64,000 nt of DNA, from NCBI RefSeq assembly GCF_020382885.2, contig NC_058514.1, positions 5,001-69,000 on the forward strand, given 5' to 3'. The first letter of the stretch is position 1, and each line of letters starts with the position of its first letter. The stretch is from Scatophagus argus (Eukaryota > Chordata > Actinopteri > Scatophagidae). Both the position numbers and the translations under genes were made by a program. A model generated the notes under the pieces. The model saw only the letters and a program-made list of their open reading frames with translations, was not told the DNA's origin and did no database searches. Shown here in pieces: positions 11,701-25,660 of this stretch.

Positions 11701-14160
11701 TTGAAACTCTAGACCAGCTGGCATTTGAATTATTTTTCATCATCATCATCATCATCTTATTATTACTAGTAGTATTAGTATTATTTCACACCTATGGCTA
11801 CACTTTGTGATGAATCTGTGGTTCACATGCTGAACTATGAGGGGGGTCCTTATGGCTCACAGATCAAGTTCATACTGGCTCACTTGTAGTGATTTAGTTT
11901 TCATAGCGTTTTACATTGATAATTTATTTTCAAAATCATTGTATTTATATCATCTTCACTGAATGCAGGGAAAAACTGTCTACTGACAAAATTATCGAAT
12001 TAAAGCTATTCTGTACTATCTCACCAACATTAGCAGCTGATTCGCCTCCTGCTGTCGTGGATCTAAAACTGGTAAATGAGTCACAGATCACACTCTGATC
12101 TCAAACTTCAGCTTTGATTCAGTAACTCAACAAATGTTTTCTTTTTACTTTTGTTGTTATGTTTCCATTGAAAAACACATTTCTAACAGAACAAATGTGT
12201 TGCTTTGTTACCTCTTTGGGGATATGTTTTGTACTTTGTTGTGCATATTGTTTGTATGTCTATTTATGGTGTTTGTACTCCTCTCCAGGTATCATTAAAC
12301 AACACACAAACACACAAAAAGTCTGCTGTGGTGTCAGGAGCTCTGTGAGTCATGCTGTTAACATGGACATGTTAACACATTCACAATAATGATGCTAACA
12401 TGATTATATTTAACAGGTCTAATGTTAACCATGGCTGTGTTAGCATCCTAATATGAGCTCTACCACCAATAAATACAAAGGACAGGAGATAATGTAAATG
12501 TCTTTCATTCTCAGGGTATTTGGCCATAAAGCAAAGTGTAGAAAACAGATCAAATGCTCACCTGGTGATAGCATTAGATGAAAATGTGTTGCGTATTTGT
12601 TGCGTTTGTATTAGCTGCTCCTCATTTTTCTGGGTATGATGGTCACTGAAGGTGTTAAGGTAGACTTTGTGTATATTTTAAATCAGGTCATGTGTATTGT
12701 GTGTGTATACGTCTTGGTCTCTGGGTGTTATAGTAATGTCATCAAAGGATGAGAGCAGCTCTGTGATCTGATTCGGAGAAGACACTTCAACAAACAATAC
12801 TGCTGACATTTAATACAACCAGCTCGTCTTCCTACCACCAAAATAAGAGAGCAGCATGGTCAGCACAAATTTAAAACAGAAACATGACATCAGTCAGTTT
12901 GTTGTTAATATCCAGACAACAACTCAAATGTGATTACAATTTTATAAGTCCTCACTCACGTCTGAAACCTGAAGGTCAAATACATTCATTTATCAGAAAC
13001 AACATGGCAGTTGTGGCAGATGCTGATCCATCATCCTCAACAACAAATTTCCAACAGCTCCTTTGTCCAGTGTGCTGTAACTCTGTTGGATCTACCTATT
13101 GATAATCGCCCCATGTAGACTTAGAGCTTTTCTATCAAAGATCAGCAGCCATGTTGTGTCTGGATTTATATCAGTTACAAAAAACTCCCACAGCAGGTAG
13201 ATTTCCATCCAAATGTAATGCAAATTTTGAGAAAACGGCTGAAGAAAATGCATGTTACTGCATGTTTCATGCATGTTAGGTTTAGGGTCAGCATGTTAGT
13301 GTATGTTAGTATTATTAGGAGTTAATTCATCAAGATATAAATTAATTAAAGGATTATCTTATACAGCTGGTGGAGCTCCCTGTGCAGCTGGTGCCATTAA
13401 AACATAACAGGAGAAAAGGACTTATCTTTGTTATTAAATGAGCTCCAATCAAAGGTCAAACTATGTCAGACCATGTGGGAAACATGATGAAATTATGACA
13501 TTTCTGTTTGTTTCACGTATTAATGTGATGGAGGTTACAGTCTCTTCACTGCTCTGCACAAATCCGATGTTATCAGTGATAAGTTATGTTTAAGTTCCAG
13601 TTATAACTGCTAAAAGTGGCTACCTAAGGAGATTACACTTAATTGAAATTGCATTCAACTTAATATAAATACATTATCATCTAGTTTAATATTGCAAAGT
13701 TATAATGACTCCTGAGCAGAGTGTGACCATCTGAACAAAGTTCCATGAAAATTATTAAAAGTGGCTCACAAATACATAGTTTTATTTGAAGAAGATTCAG
13801 TAATTTTCTTCAACACTTGCTCACCGTAGATTATGCATGAGCAAATTGTGCTTTTTTGGGGGACTTTTTTCAGTGGTGGATTAATCCACATGTAGTGTAT
13901 GGGGGATAGACTAAATTTCCCAGTTTTATTTACAGCAACCTGAGGAACAACAATCAGCAGACCTCATGATGATGAATGAAGACAAAAATCTGACAAACAC
14001 AAACTCAGTCTGCAGTCAAACCGCTAACAGGAAAGCAGACACAGCACTGAGCAATCACCTAGGACAGGTGACAGCAAGGTGAGACCAACATACATTATAA
14101 ATAACCTGCCCAAATCTATGAAATACAGTAAACACCCTGACAGTCAACTGTTTTGTGTCC
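11701..14160. other. Upstream region of drd4, no further gene seen
   Basis: AT-rich, with a short CAT microsatellite at about 11738-11756. A pyrimidine-rich tract ending GTGTCCAG at 14160 could be the acceptor of a 5' non-coding exon joined to the drd4 start exon. Confidence 0.45.
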
Positions 14161-14162
14161 AG

Positions 14163-14216
14163 ATGTTGAGTGCAGCCCAGCAGCTGTGTTCATGGCCTCC
14201 ATTATGGATAATGTGA
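14163..14216 (+). promoter_or_regulatory. Overlapping upstream ORF before the drd4 start
   Basis: An ATG at 14163 opens a 17-codon frame that overlaps the drd4 ATG at 14192 in another frame and stops at 14216. If the mRNA includes this segment, it could reduce initiation at the receptor start. Confidence 0.35.
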
Positions 14217-17200
14217 CACCTGGCAGCCCTCCAAGTGAGACAGCCCTCAAGGACCACAACTACCTGGCCCTGGTCCTCGGCATCCCCCTAATCTTGGCCA
14301 TTGTCCTGGGGAACATCCTGGTGTGTCTGAGCGTGCTCACTGAGCGCTCCCTGAAAACTGCCACCAACTACTTCATCATCAGCCTGGCAGTGGCTGACCT
14401 GCTGCTGGCGGTGCTGGTGCTGCCACTCTACATCTACTCTGAGGTCAGTGTTGATGAGTGCCATCATGAACTGATACCACAGAGTGAGGACATGTTCAAG
14501 AGTTACCCTGCCATACTTCTACTCATAGGAGAGGACAGACACAACATTAGAACGGCATGTTGAGGACACAATTGAAAGTGTGGACAAGTTAGAAAACTGC
14601 TCACTCTGATGTCAATGTTACCCTGACCCTAAACCCTATGGTGAGTTTAGACCTGCAAACTGACGCCAGGACATTTTGAAACAACAACAATTGTTTGGTA
14701 GTTGGTGAGGATATTAGGTCCACTCTATATGTTGTCTGAGGTCAGAGAGGGCGTCTGTGCTTGTGGGGACTGAGGAGTTTACATCTATGAACTATGAACT
14801 GAGGATGATTGTGTTTCAGTGTGGATTAGTACCAGTTTTCTCCTGAAAAGTGGTCTCAGTTTAGAAAGTGAGGAGCTTTTGGCAGCTCTGCATCTATTCT
14901 GAAATGTTTGTGAAGACTGATACAAGTATGTGTAGTGAGGGCACTTTGTAAAACGAAAACAATAATTTAGCTCATTTGGCCTGTTTGTTTGTGTTGTGTC
15001 TAGTTTCTGGGTGGTATCTGGACATTCAGCACCCACATGTGTGATGCACTGATGACTATGGATGTCATGCTGTGTACCGCTTCCATCCTCAACCTGTGTG
15101 CCATCAGCGTGGACAGGTGAGTCTGCCTGTCAAGCACATCTGCCTCTGTGTCTGTGGAGGTCGTATGTGGGTCTGAATCAGTTTTCAGTGCTACATTTTG
15201 ACTATCTAAGCATTAATTTAAGTGTAACAATAAGAGAGATGAGGATAGTGTCAGATATATTTGTCATATATTTAAATTAGCATTCCTACTGCATAATTAA
15301 TAACTTTTTACTGATATGATTAGGTGTAGGGTTAATCCTAACCCTAACCCTCTCTCTGTCTCTAAATATATTTAAACCTGTCTTGCGCTTTTTTTCTGAT
15401 TGTGCAGTTGTGTTATTTACCTTACCATGGGCCTGAGAAAAAAGTAATGTCATTCTGCTGTAAGTCCTGTATATATAGCATAACTGACAATAAAGTTTAC
15501 TTAGACTTTGACTAACTGATTTCAGCTATTTAACTTCTGCAGGGTTATTTACTTGACAAAGGGGGGAAAAAACTACCAACAAAAATACCATCTAATATTA
15601 AACACAATGACCAGTGCAGAATAAGAGGAGTTTTCATGATTTCATCTTGTCTGTTCTGTCATTTTTCATTTTCCTTTGGGTCCCACCAGAGTCACACATT
15701 ACAGAAGGGATATTGTTGTATGTACACAGTATAGGCCTTTTTAGTAGACATTAGTAGACATAAAATCAGGCATCGTTACATCATCTGTTTCCTCCCTAAG
15801 ACTCAGTCTGGTTTGTTGGAGGCTCTTAGAGAAAGGAGATTTTATCTGTCTGTAGTGCCTTCCTTGTTCTCACCAAACAACCCCCCCAACAAAAACCAAG
15901 AGAATTAAGATGTTAATATAAGCCCATCTGAATGTCCTGTTTGACATTGTACCTGTCTGTGATTTATTTCAGGTACATCGCTGTGGTGGTGCCACTGAAG
16001 TACAACAGGAACCAGTTCAGTGTCCGTCAGCTGGCTCTTATCACTGCTACCTGGGTGCTGTCTCTGGGTGTGGCAAGTCCTGTCATTTTTGGTCTGAACC
16101 AGGTGCCAGGTCGCAATCCCAACATTTGCAAACTGGAGGATGACCGGTTTGTGGTGTACTCGTCCATCTGCTCTTTCTTTGTGCCTTGCCCTGTCATGCT
16201 CTTCTTGTATTATTGGATGATTCAAGGCCTGCGGCGATGGAGCAGTCGCAGTCGACCTCACACTGGTGAAGATGGTCATCAAGCTCTCTCTTTACATCTC
16301 AGCTCGCCTTTACAGCGAGCTAAAGCCACAACGACCAGGAGTCAAGTTAAAGTTGTGTACGCTACTCCGGCCAGTCTCAGTCCCACCTCACCATCCACTG
16401 TGTCCATGATGACACCCTGTGCAACACCAGTGACTGAGGAGCAGATGTACGGGACAGCAGTTGTGGCCGAGAGCGACCAGATGACAACGCAGGTGGATAG
16501 CCTGTCAGATGGTGAACCCACAGAGAGGACGGAGGGAGGCAGCAAGAGAGAGAACGGCCTGATGAAGACAAAGAGAGGAAGAAGAAACAGTAAGAGCAGC
16601 AGAGTCAGTGGGAGGGAACGGAAAGCCATGAAGGTCCTGCCAGTTGTCGTCGGTGAGTATTGATTCATTCATTCAACCTGCCATTATAACAGATTGTCCT
16701 GTGAGAGTGGTTCATTGTTCTTGTGATGTCCTGTGAATACTGATAGCAAAGGCAAAAACCCAACAGACAAAAGCAAAACTTACAAAACTGAACAAAAAGA
16801 TAAAACTAACATCAAACAGCCATTAAATCATTATTTAAATTTAAAATAAAATAATTTCTATGTCACTCACATGCAAACACTGCTTCTTCAGAAATTAGAA
16901 ATCTAAAAGAAATCAGGTGATCCAGCTGAAGCTTCTATCATCTAAATTTTGCAAAATATCTGAAGACGTGAACAGGAGAGGTGGAGAACTTGGTCCAAGA
17001 AGGAAGGGTTAGGTTAGGTTCTACATGAAGAAGAACTTGTTTGCTTTTTTACATTTGGACTTGTTGAGCTCCTGTCCATGTCTTGACAGTCTTAAAACAT
17101 GAACTGACAGGATAAAACTACAGCATAAGATTTTTTTTGTTTTTAATCAGAAATAAATCTGTTTATAATTTTATAGATTGATTAATTAATAATTCTATAT

Positions 17201-20116
17201 ATCCCTATAAAATGTCAATGAAAAATGTCCATCGGTTTTATCTTCAAATGTTTTATCAAGTTATAAAAACGTACAGAACCAACAAATACATTTCATCGAT
17301 TGACAAAATTGCTGCTGATTCATTTTGTGTCAACGGACAAATTGATTAATTGTCAAGATTGGGTAGGCGTCGCTGACGCAGAAATTTACTGAACCCCGAT
17401 GCAGAGTCAAAAGGAGCAGGCAGGCGTGGTGGAGGTCCAAAAACAATAGTCTTTAATTAATGATAACAAAAAACCAACTCAAAAACACACACTTACTGTG
17501 GCAAAAACTCCTGGGCAACAATAAGGCATGGCATGGTAAAACTAAACAAGGCTAGGGAAACCTGGCATGACATAGAGGAAAAATGCAAACGCTCTGACAA
17601 AGGTGACTGGGAAGACAAGGACTAAATAGACATGACAACGAGACACAGGTGACACACATCAGGAGGGAGAAAGCAATCAGCAAAACCAAAGCAAAGCTAC
17701 AAGAAAACAGGACACACAGGGGAAGTGACACTTTTCAAAATAAAACAGGACATGACAAAAACCTTTAACATAATACATGGAAGCACAAGACAAACATGGA
17801 ACATGGCACATGGACAGAAATCAAACGACAAAGCATAACAAAAAACACCAGGCATGACATTAATCAACTAAGGCATACGTGACCCAAAGCCAAAATTTTT
17901 GTTCATATGTGACTTCATGATGGTGTGAACAGCACATATCACCTGGAATATGATATTTCTTTTCAATGGACCACTTTCATTTGTGGTCCTAAATCAGACC
18001 TCTGATCTGATTTTTGCGCTGTGGTCTCACATTGAACAGTCATCTCAATTCATGCAACCTGTAAGTCTTACCACAAGAGTCTTGTGGAGAGCTAATAACA
18101 GATGTCATTAAAAGTAGTCCTAGACAACCTGACATTTTGACGAACTTTCTTTGTCTATTATGAAGGCTTTCAGGTCATAGTCACAACTCTTCTTGTTCCA
18201 ACTCCGCATCCACATACAGGTGTTATCAGTAGTGTCATGTTTTATGACAGCCTGCTGCCTGTGACATCCTTGTTGTTGTTCTTTTCTGCCTGCAGGTCAG
18301 TTCAGTATTGTGACTATAGGTCAAACTGAGATCTGATTTTGCATCATTCAAAAAGTAATGTGACCAGCCAAACGAACAAATTAGATCTAAGCAATAATTA
18401 CAAATTGTGCGGTACAGCTTGCATGTTTACGTGACCTAATCATATCAGCACAATTTCTGTGAATGCATAAGGGGTTTTGTGCGCCACAAAGGTTATCATT
18501 TCATCATCAATGAAATTATCATTTCATTTCACGTTAATACAGAAACATGAATGTTATGCATCAGTTATTATAAATACACATCTGCCATTGTTAATAAATA
18601 TGACAGAATTTGACAGGAGAACATGATAAATGTGTCTCTCCAGGAGGTGACTCCACACTGATGACAAACTATGCAGTTTTTAATTTCTGTTAAGTGAGAT
18701 TTTCTTCTCTCTCAGCTGGACGTTTGTTCTGTTTTTCATGTTTTACTGTAACAGAGAGGAGCTGTGATCTTCTCAGCAAAAATAGAAACTGTCTCAATCT
18801 AAGCATCTCCGTGGAAACCAGTTCACAGTCTCAGCAGCAGCTACACACCAGAGCCATATTAATGCTGACACAAACTTGTCTTTCTCACTGAGGATTTCTC
18901 TCAAGTTATTTAAAACACCGTCTTATCATTCAGTTCAAGTTGGATCTACAGAGATATCTGAAAACTTGAAGAAGGACTGTAACTTAGATGTGGCCACAGG
19001 ACTGTTTCATCTGCTTGAAGACATGATCATTTTCACAAACACTGAATAAACATTTAAAACAGTTAAGGTCCGCTAACATACCAGGTCAGCTATCCAATCA
19101 AAAGCTCACTAGATTATCCATTCAGAGAAGCAGAAGTATTAGGTCAGTGGGTAAAACACTTGAAGGAGACTCTAACAACCATCCAGGTAAAAAGGCATCT
19201 TATGTTCAATAAGAACAAAAGCACAGATGTAGGGTTGAGCTGACCTACAACCTCTGTGTGAAAATGTGCACAGAAACATTTACTCATCTTTATGTCTGTG
19301 TTGCAGTAATAGTTCAAACTACACTGACAACTTGATTAACCAATTTTCCATCTCGTATTAATACTTTTGTGTTGTCTGAAAATATGTGAAGGCAAACTCT
19401 CATTTCAGACACGAAAGCCAGTTTAATGATTTAATATGAGGAGACAATAACACAGGAAAACTAATAGAGTGTGTTGGTAGTCAGTATTTCACTAAGAAAT
19501 GTCTCCTTGTTTAATATGTTTTAATATCATTGTAATCAATGTGTTTCTACATATCTCTTAAAACATACGTGTTGTTCATTGTTTGTAAGAAATGGGTGGA
19601 CATGATTGTGTAACTTGGCCAGCTCACTGATCACTAGTGGTTCAGCTCTCACCTCGTGTGGCAGCTCACCTTCATCGGCATGAGTGTGTGTGAATGAGTG
19701 GCAAAATCTCAGTACAAAATACAAAAAGTAGCCATTATATGAATGCAACCATTTCTCACTGGCATCGAAGAACACACTTTATAACTGTTGATGTCAAAAG
19801 GAAAGTTAATTCATACTAAATTGATTTTACTCACATAAAGGCAGTTCTTCTTCGAGTGTGAGATTTGACGGTTTAAATATGAGTGCCTGTCCCTCTGTCT
19901 TCTTTGTCTTCAGGTGTGTTTCTGGCCTGTTGGACACCTTTCTTTGTTGTCCATGTCACCAAGGTGTTGTGTCAGTCTTGCGACATTGGCCCAACCCTCA
20001 TCTCTGTGGTAACATGGCTCGGTTACGTCAACAGTGCCATCAATCCGATCATCTACACAGCCTTTAATGCAGAGTTCAGGAATGTCTTTCACAAGCTGTT
20101 CTGCTGTCAGAAATAA
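14192..20116 (+). CDS. drd4: D4-type dopamine receptor (class A GPCR), 4 coding exons
   Basis: Exons: 14192-14443, 15004-15116, 15973-16652, 19914-20116. They join in phase to 415 aa. This is a plasma-membrane receptor for dopamine, Gi/o-coupled in the family. Seen: an NVT glycosylation site near the start; D2.50 in [10 protein letters not shown]97; the amine-binding Asp in TMDVMLC (residue 104); DRY at 121-123; serines in YSSICSFF of TM5; CWTPFF at 354-359; NPIIY at 392-396; and a terminal FCC that could be palmitoylated. Exon 2 ([19 protein letters not shown]) and exon 4 read like DRD4 rather than D2 or D3. Intracellular loop 3 (about 208-335) is long, rich in Ser, Thr and Lys, and lacks the human proline-rich 16-residue repeats. 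The start is the first in-frame ATG; MDNVT five codons on is an alternative. Teleosts have several drd4 copies and I cannot say which this is. Confidence 0.93.
16653..19913 (+). other. Long third intron of drd4
   Basis: A 3.26-kb intron with GTGAGT donor and TTCAG acceptor. It carries a family A dispersed repeat (about 17350-17865). The rest is AT-rich and shows no second gene. Intron 2 (15117-15972) holds a short telomere-like CCTAACCCTAACCCT at about 15337. Confidence 0.7.
17350..17865. repeat. Family A dispersed repeat in drd4 intron 3
   Basis: It starts TGTCAAGATTGGGTAGG and ends near GGCATGACATTAA, giving TGTCA...TGACA ends. The internal TCAAAATAAAACAGGACATG matches the copy at 5605-6314. 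Confidence 0.5.
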
Positions 20117-20702
20117 AGCAAAATCAAACTGAGTCTCAGACATCCTCACACTGTCTACAATTTTATTATCTTTTCTACAGAAATGTTTTTTAAAAGCCTC
20201 TCAAACACTTAAAGATTCATCCTGTAAATTGTCACCAACAGGAAAAAGGTTTCCAACCAAAGCCTTACTTCAAATCTCAGCTGGACAAGGTGTGTAAATT
20301 TTCAGAAGGTTTTTTTCTTTTTTTATTTTGAACTTTTATTGATATGATAGTGACTAAAGCTGAGCAGTAAGTCCACAGCGCAGCCCAGAGACATAAAATA
20401 TGTGCAGAATTATAAATGTGTTAAGATATATGAGTGTTTTGATGCTATTGTTTTTAAAGGTGCAGGGTGTTTACAGACCAGTGTTGATTTATTTTCATTT
20501 GTTTTTACAGTTGAATATTTTTTGTGACTGAAGCAGAAAGCATGAACATGTACATAGATATAAGACAAACTGAATATTTCAGTGAATACAAATATATTGT
20601 GATGAAGATTATTAAAGGGGAAATTTGTCTGTATTTTTATCTGTGAGGTGAGGGTGAATGTTGAAATGTAACAACAACAAACTCTGTCATGATCAGCAAA
20701 GT

Positions 20703-20708
20703 AATAAA
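20703..20708 (+). terminator. Candidate polyadenylation signal of drd4
   Basis: An AATAAA hexamer about 590 bases after the drd4 stop, followed by T/GT-rich sequence (GATGTTTTGTTT). Confidence 0.4.
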
Positions 20709-20789
20709 GAGATTTCAGAAATGATGTTTTGTTTAATGAGTAGTAACTAAATAAGACAAGAGAGGTCTTTATTAATCCTGTTCAAGAAT

Positions 20790-22745
20790 AATTCAATTCA
20801 GTTTATTTCAATTTAGTTTATATGGTGCCAATTCACAACAAGTTATCTCATGACACTTTCCAATCAGAGCAGGTCAAGACCAAACTCTTTAATTAAATTT
20901 AGTAATACAGAGAACCCAACATCCCCCCATAAGCAAGCACTTGGCTACAGTGGAGAACAAAAACTGCCTTTTAGAAGGCAGAAACCTCAGAGCAGACCCT
21001 GTTTCAATGTGGACGGCCAGAGGGGAGGAGTGAGAGAAAGAGCACACAAACAGAGATGTGTAGCAGCAGCAATAATACCAGCAGTACTAGAACTGTAGAT
21101 AGTGATGATGAAATATACAGAAGGTACTACAGTGATTATGATAACAATAGTAGTAACAATAATGATGGCAGTAGCTGTACAGAGTAGTGATAGAATTAAA
21201 ACAGATTATGACTAAACAGTAGTAATCTCAGTAGGTTTCAAGCAGGACCGCAGCAGGTCCAACCACGATCCATGAGAACCTGAGAGACAAGAAAGCACAA
21301 GGACTCCAGGGAAGAAGTTGGGTTAGTGATATGCATTAATGGGATATAAATGTGTGCAGAAGGGGAGGGAGAGGAAGAGAGAAGCTCAGTGCATCATGGG
21401 AGATCCCCAGCAGTCTAAGTCTATAGCAGCATAACTAGGGGCTGGCCTAGGCAAGGCCTAACTATAAGCTTCATCAAAAAGGAAGGTTTTAAGTCTACTC
21501 TTAAATGTAGAGAGGGTGTCTGCTTCTCGGACTGAAACCGGAAGTTGTTTCCACAGTAGAGGAGCTTGATAACTAAAGGCACTGGTTCCCAATCTACTTT
21601 TGAAGACTCTAGGAATCACAAGTAACCCTGCATCTTGGTAACATAAACTCTGGTGGGATAATAGGGTACTATCAACTCTTTAAGATAGGATGGTGCCTGA
21701 CCGTTCAGGGCTTTATATTTGAGGGGAAGAATTTTAAATCTCCATCCTGGGTTTTACAGGCAGCCAATATACAGAAACTAGTCCAGGAGAAATATGATCT
21801 CTAATTCTGGTTTTTGTGAGTAATCGTGCAGCAGTGTTCTGGATTAGCTGGAGAGTCTTTAGAGACTTATTGGGGCAACCTGAGAAAAGGGAGTTACATT
21901 AATCCAGCCTGGAGGTAATAAATGCATGGACTAAATTTTCTGCATCTTTCTGACTCAGAATGTGCCTAATTTGTTGCAATTTTGTGGAGGTGAAAGAATG
22001 CGGTCTTTGAAATGTGTGTTATGTGTAAGTTAAATGACACGTCCTGATCAAAAATAACTCCTAGATTCCTTACAGTGGAGCTTGAGGCCAAGGCTAAGCC
22101 ATCTAGAGTTGCTATATCATTGGATAATTTGTTTCTAAGGTGTTTAGTAGGAAGTAGGAAATTGCAGGTTTTTATGTCTTTAATACACGCCTGAAGTTTG
22201 GCTAGCTGGTTTGTTTTATCTGGTTTCATTGACAAGTACAATTGTGTGTCATCTGCAGAACAGTAAAAATGTATGGAGTGTTTCCTAATCATATCACCAA
22301 TGGGGAGCATATAAAGGGTGAATAGTATTGGCTAGAACCTTGGGGAACACTGTGCATAACTTTTGTGAGTATGGATGATGCATCATTAACATGAACAGAT
22401 TGAGATTAATCTGATAAACAGGACTGAAACCAGCTTAATACAATTCCTTTAATGCCAATTAAGTGTTCCAATCTGTGTAATACGAGCAGTGGTGTCAAAT
22501 GCAGCACTAAGTTTTACCAGTACAAGGACAGAGATAAGTCCCTCGTCTGATGCCAGTAGAAGGTAATTTGTGACTTTGACCAGTGTTGTCTCTGTGCTAT
22601 GATAAGCGCTAAAGCCAGATTGAACATCCTCAGATAAACTATTACTACATAGAAGGTCACATAGCTGATTGGCGACTGTTCTCTCAAGGATCTTGGAGAG
22701 AAATGGAACATTAGATATTGGTCTATAGTTGCTTAAAACCAATAC
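20790..22745 (-). mobile_element. L2/Maui-type LINE, 5'-truncated
   Basis: The 3' end is on the left, with the typical GAATTGAATT-like tail (reverse strand of AATTCAATTCAG) and the conserved 3' block around CACTTTCCAATCAGAGCAGG. Moving right are the 3' UTR and then reverse-transcriptase coding remnants on the minus strand (21966-22742). Frame breaks and missing 5' parts show it is dead. The same 3' block occurs at 24836-25660, 28600-28746 and 33330-33560. Confidence 0.8.
21966..22742 (-). pseudogene. Reverse transcriptase fragments of the L2-type LINE
   Basis: The upstream piece (22449-22742) reads [19 protein letters not shown] and [18 protein letters not shown], the N-terminal finger/palm motifs of LINE reverse transcriptases. 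The downstream piece (21966-22310) reads FYCSADDTQLYLS, the catalytic palm with A-DD, then DGLALASSSTVRNLGVIFD. The two lie in different frames with sequence lost between them. Confidence 0.85.
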
Positions 22746-24835
22746 ATTTATTCCAAACTGCTGTTACCACTGTACAACAAAAATCAGAAAAAAGTGACAT
22801 CCTGTATTCTTCTGCACTGTATAACATGTAGTTTGTTGTCTTGAGTTAACTAAGAAGTTTCTAAGAAGAAACTATGAAGTTAATATTTTATATTCAATAA
22901 GCAACTGTGTCTCCTAAAAAGTATGTTTTAATAAAGAAACAAGTGACAGACAGGATTAAAGTGGATCAGAGTAACTGAATCAAATTCCACCACTGTGTCA
23001 GTTTGGATCCTGCTCTATTATAGCCTGAGAACTGAGGAAACATTATTGTGGATATAAACATCAGTAGAAATGACAAAGGTATACAACTCAGTCAAGTACC
23101 TAACAATGGTCAAATTCAGCTGCAAGCTCAGAAATTAGGCTATAGTCTAAACATTAACATTGTTGCTGCATACCTTGATAAATAATGATCACACTATGGT
23201 CCAGTGTGTCCCAGGTAGCCATAAACCAAAACTAACGAAACTGCAGTCTGTCTAACTGATGTCCATCCTCAAAATGCTTTTGAAGCCTGATCAACACCCT
23301 GAGTAGATCTTGGTCTTTCTGGGCCATGCTTCACTGAAGCTGCCCCCTAAAACACCATATTTCACTGAAGAGTAGATCTCCAGTCTATTTCTTCATAATT
23401 TTTCACTTATGGTGACACACAGCTACTCTGCTCATCAGATAACATCAGCTCGTGTCTAATAACATAAGCTGATTTTTCTTGGGTCAATGTCAAAGTACTT
23501 CACTGCTTTCTCTGAATTTTCCCCCACATAGCAGTACTTCAAAACTCTCTTTGAATTTGAAATCACAGCTCCATCTTAGTGCAATGCTGCTCAAGTTTAT
23601 TCTGGTTACTATGTTGTCATGAGTCCAATCAGCCAATATTATCTCACATGCAGCTACTGCCATCTATTGGCACATATACGCTACAAAAAACTATAGCTGA
23701 CTCAGGCATTAACACACTAGCACCTACCAGAGACTGAAACAGGATGATAATACTTCAGATTATTAATCCAGAACAACAGTTTATTGAACAACATGATTAA
23801 ATTGTTGAACTGTATTAAAGTGGTAGAAATGTACACTATGGTGTACTAAATGTGCTATTGGCATGTACATCATACAACAGGGACCAGAAGTTTATCCACC
23901 CTTCATGTTTTCCCTGGCTTTGGAGGCTGATCTTTGTTTGTTTAGATTAGTATTTATTTGAGAAAATGTGGTATCTAGGAAATTAGTGATTTACCTCAAC
24001 ACACAGATCTACAAAAAATAAATAAATAATAAAAACAGCAGTTGGATATAACTTCATAGCATGAAATTAAGACCACAGTATTTCACATGAATTCAGGCCA
24101 AACACTGGTTGGATCTTACAGAGAAGATAAATGATTTTAAGTTTCTGTGTTTTGTTTTGTTTTTTGTTTTTTTCTTTGTTTTGTTTTGGACCTCAGATCA
24201 CACATAGCACATCCAGCACATCTGGGTAGTTTGGCAGCCGTGAGCTGCCCGAGATGCTCCTGTCATGAACAACAATCCCAAACATTCAGTCAGATGTCAC
24301 TTTCTGTAATTTATAATGAAAAGGTTAAAAAATTTTTGATTAACATATTAAAGGTTGAATGTTTCTTTTATTCATTTATTTTGGTGTGAATCAGTCTGTT
24401 TTATTCTGCTGCTTTTTTCAGATTTCTATGACTGGTGGTTTCATGTGTGTGTTCTTATTTATGTAATCAGGCTTGTGTCAATATAGTCCAACAAAGATGA
24501 TTAAATATCAAACAAAACTAAGAACTTGAGAGAGAATAAAAATAGCCGTGATTTCAAGGGACTTTAATTATTCTGAGATTAGAATCTGCACAAAAACTGT
24601 GAAGACAACATTAGAACCAGAAGAGGTTTTAAATGTAAAGATTGAGTCAGTGAGTGCGCTGTCAGAGGATTTACACCTGACTGTGTTCAGCAGGTAGTTT
24701 CCACGCTGATGATGATGATGACGTTATGCCTCGCTGACTCCACACCCTTTAAAATAAGGAGAGGAAGAAAACACAAACTGACTAAAGTGTTATTTTTAGC
24801 TTTCTATGTCTATCTTTCTGTGAGTGTGCAGTGGG
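22746..24835. other. Intergenic, no gene seen
   Basis: AT-rich spacer between the two L2 copies. A GTTTTGTTTT run is at about 24150-24190. Short frames show no family similarity. Confidence 0.55.
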
Positions 24836-25660
24836 AATTCCCAGGTGAGACTAAAAACTTTCCTGTTTGATGAAGCTTATAGTTAGGCCTTGCCTAGGCC
24901 GGCCCCTAGTTATGCTGCTATAGACTTAGACTGCCAGGGGACCTCCCATGATGCACTGAGTTGTTTCTTTCTCTCCCTCTCCTTCTGCACACATTTATGT
25001 CTCATTAATGCACATCACAAACTCATCTTCATCCCTGGAGTCCTTGTGCTTTCTTGTCTCTCAGGTTCTCATGGATCGTGGTTGGACCTCCTGCTGTGGT
25101 CCTGCTTGAAACTTACTGCGATTACTACTGTTTAGTCATAATCTATTTTAATTCTATTACTACTCTGCTTCAGCTGCTACCATTATTATTGTTACTAATA
25201 CTGCTATCATAATCACCATAGTTACCTTCTGTATGCTCATCATTATCATTATCTACAGTTTGAAAACTTCTGTTTATTACTATTACTATTATTACTGCTG
25301 CTATGCATCTCTGCTTGTGTGCTCCTTCTCTCACGCCCCTCCCCCTCTTCCTCTCTCTCCTTGTCTATCTATCTTTCTCTCTCTCTCTCTCTCTTTCTCT
25401 CAACCCAACCGGTCAAGGCAGATGGCCGCCCATCTTGAGCCAGGGTCTGCTCCGAGGTTTCTGCCTTCTAAAAAGCAGTTTTTCCTCACCACTGTCGCCA
25501 AGTGCTTCCTCAGGGGGGAATGTTTGGTTCTCTATACTGCAATTTAATTAAAGAGTTTGGTCTAGACCTGCTCTAATTGGAAAGTGTCGTGAGATAACTT
25601 TTGTTGTGAATTGGTGCCATATAAATAAACTGAATTGAATTGAACTGAATTGAATTGGTT
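24836..25660 (+). mobile_element. L2/Maui-type LINE 3' end, plus orientation
   Basis: This is the reverse complement of the block at 20790-21480. It holds AAGCTTATAGTTAGGC, CATGATGCACTGAG, GGTCTAGACCTGCTCTAATT and the tail GAATTGAATTGAACTGAATT. It includes a CTCTCT microsatellite at 25376-25400. Confidence 0.8.
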
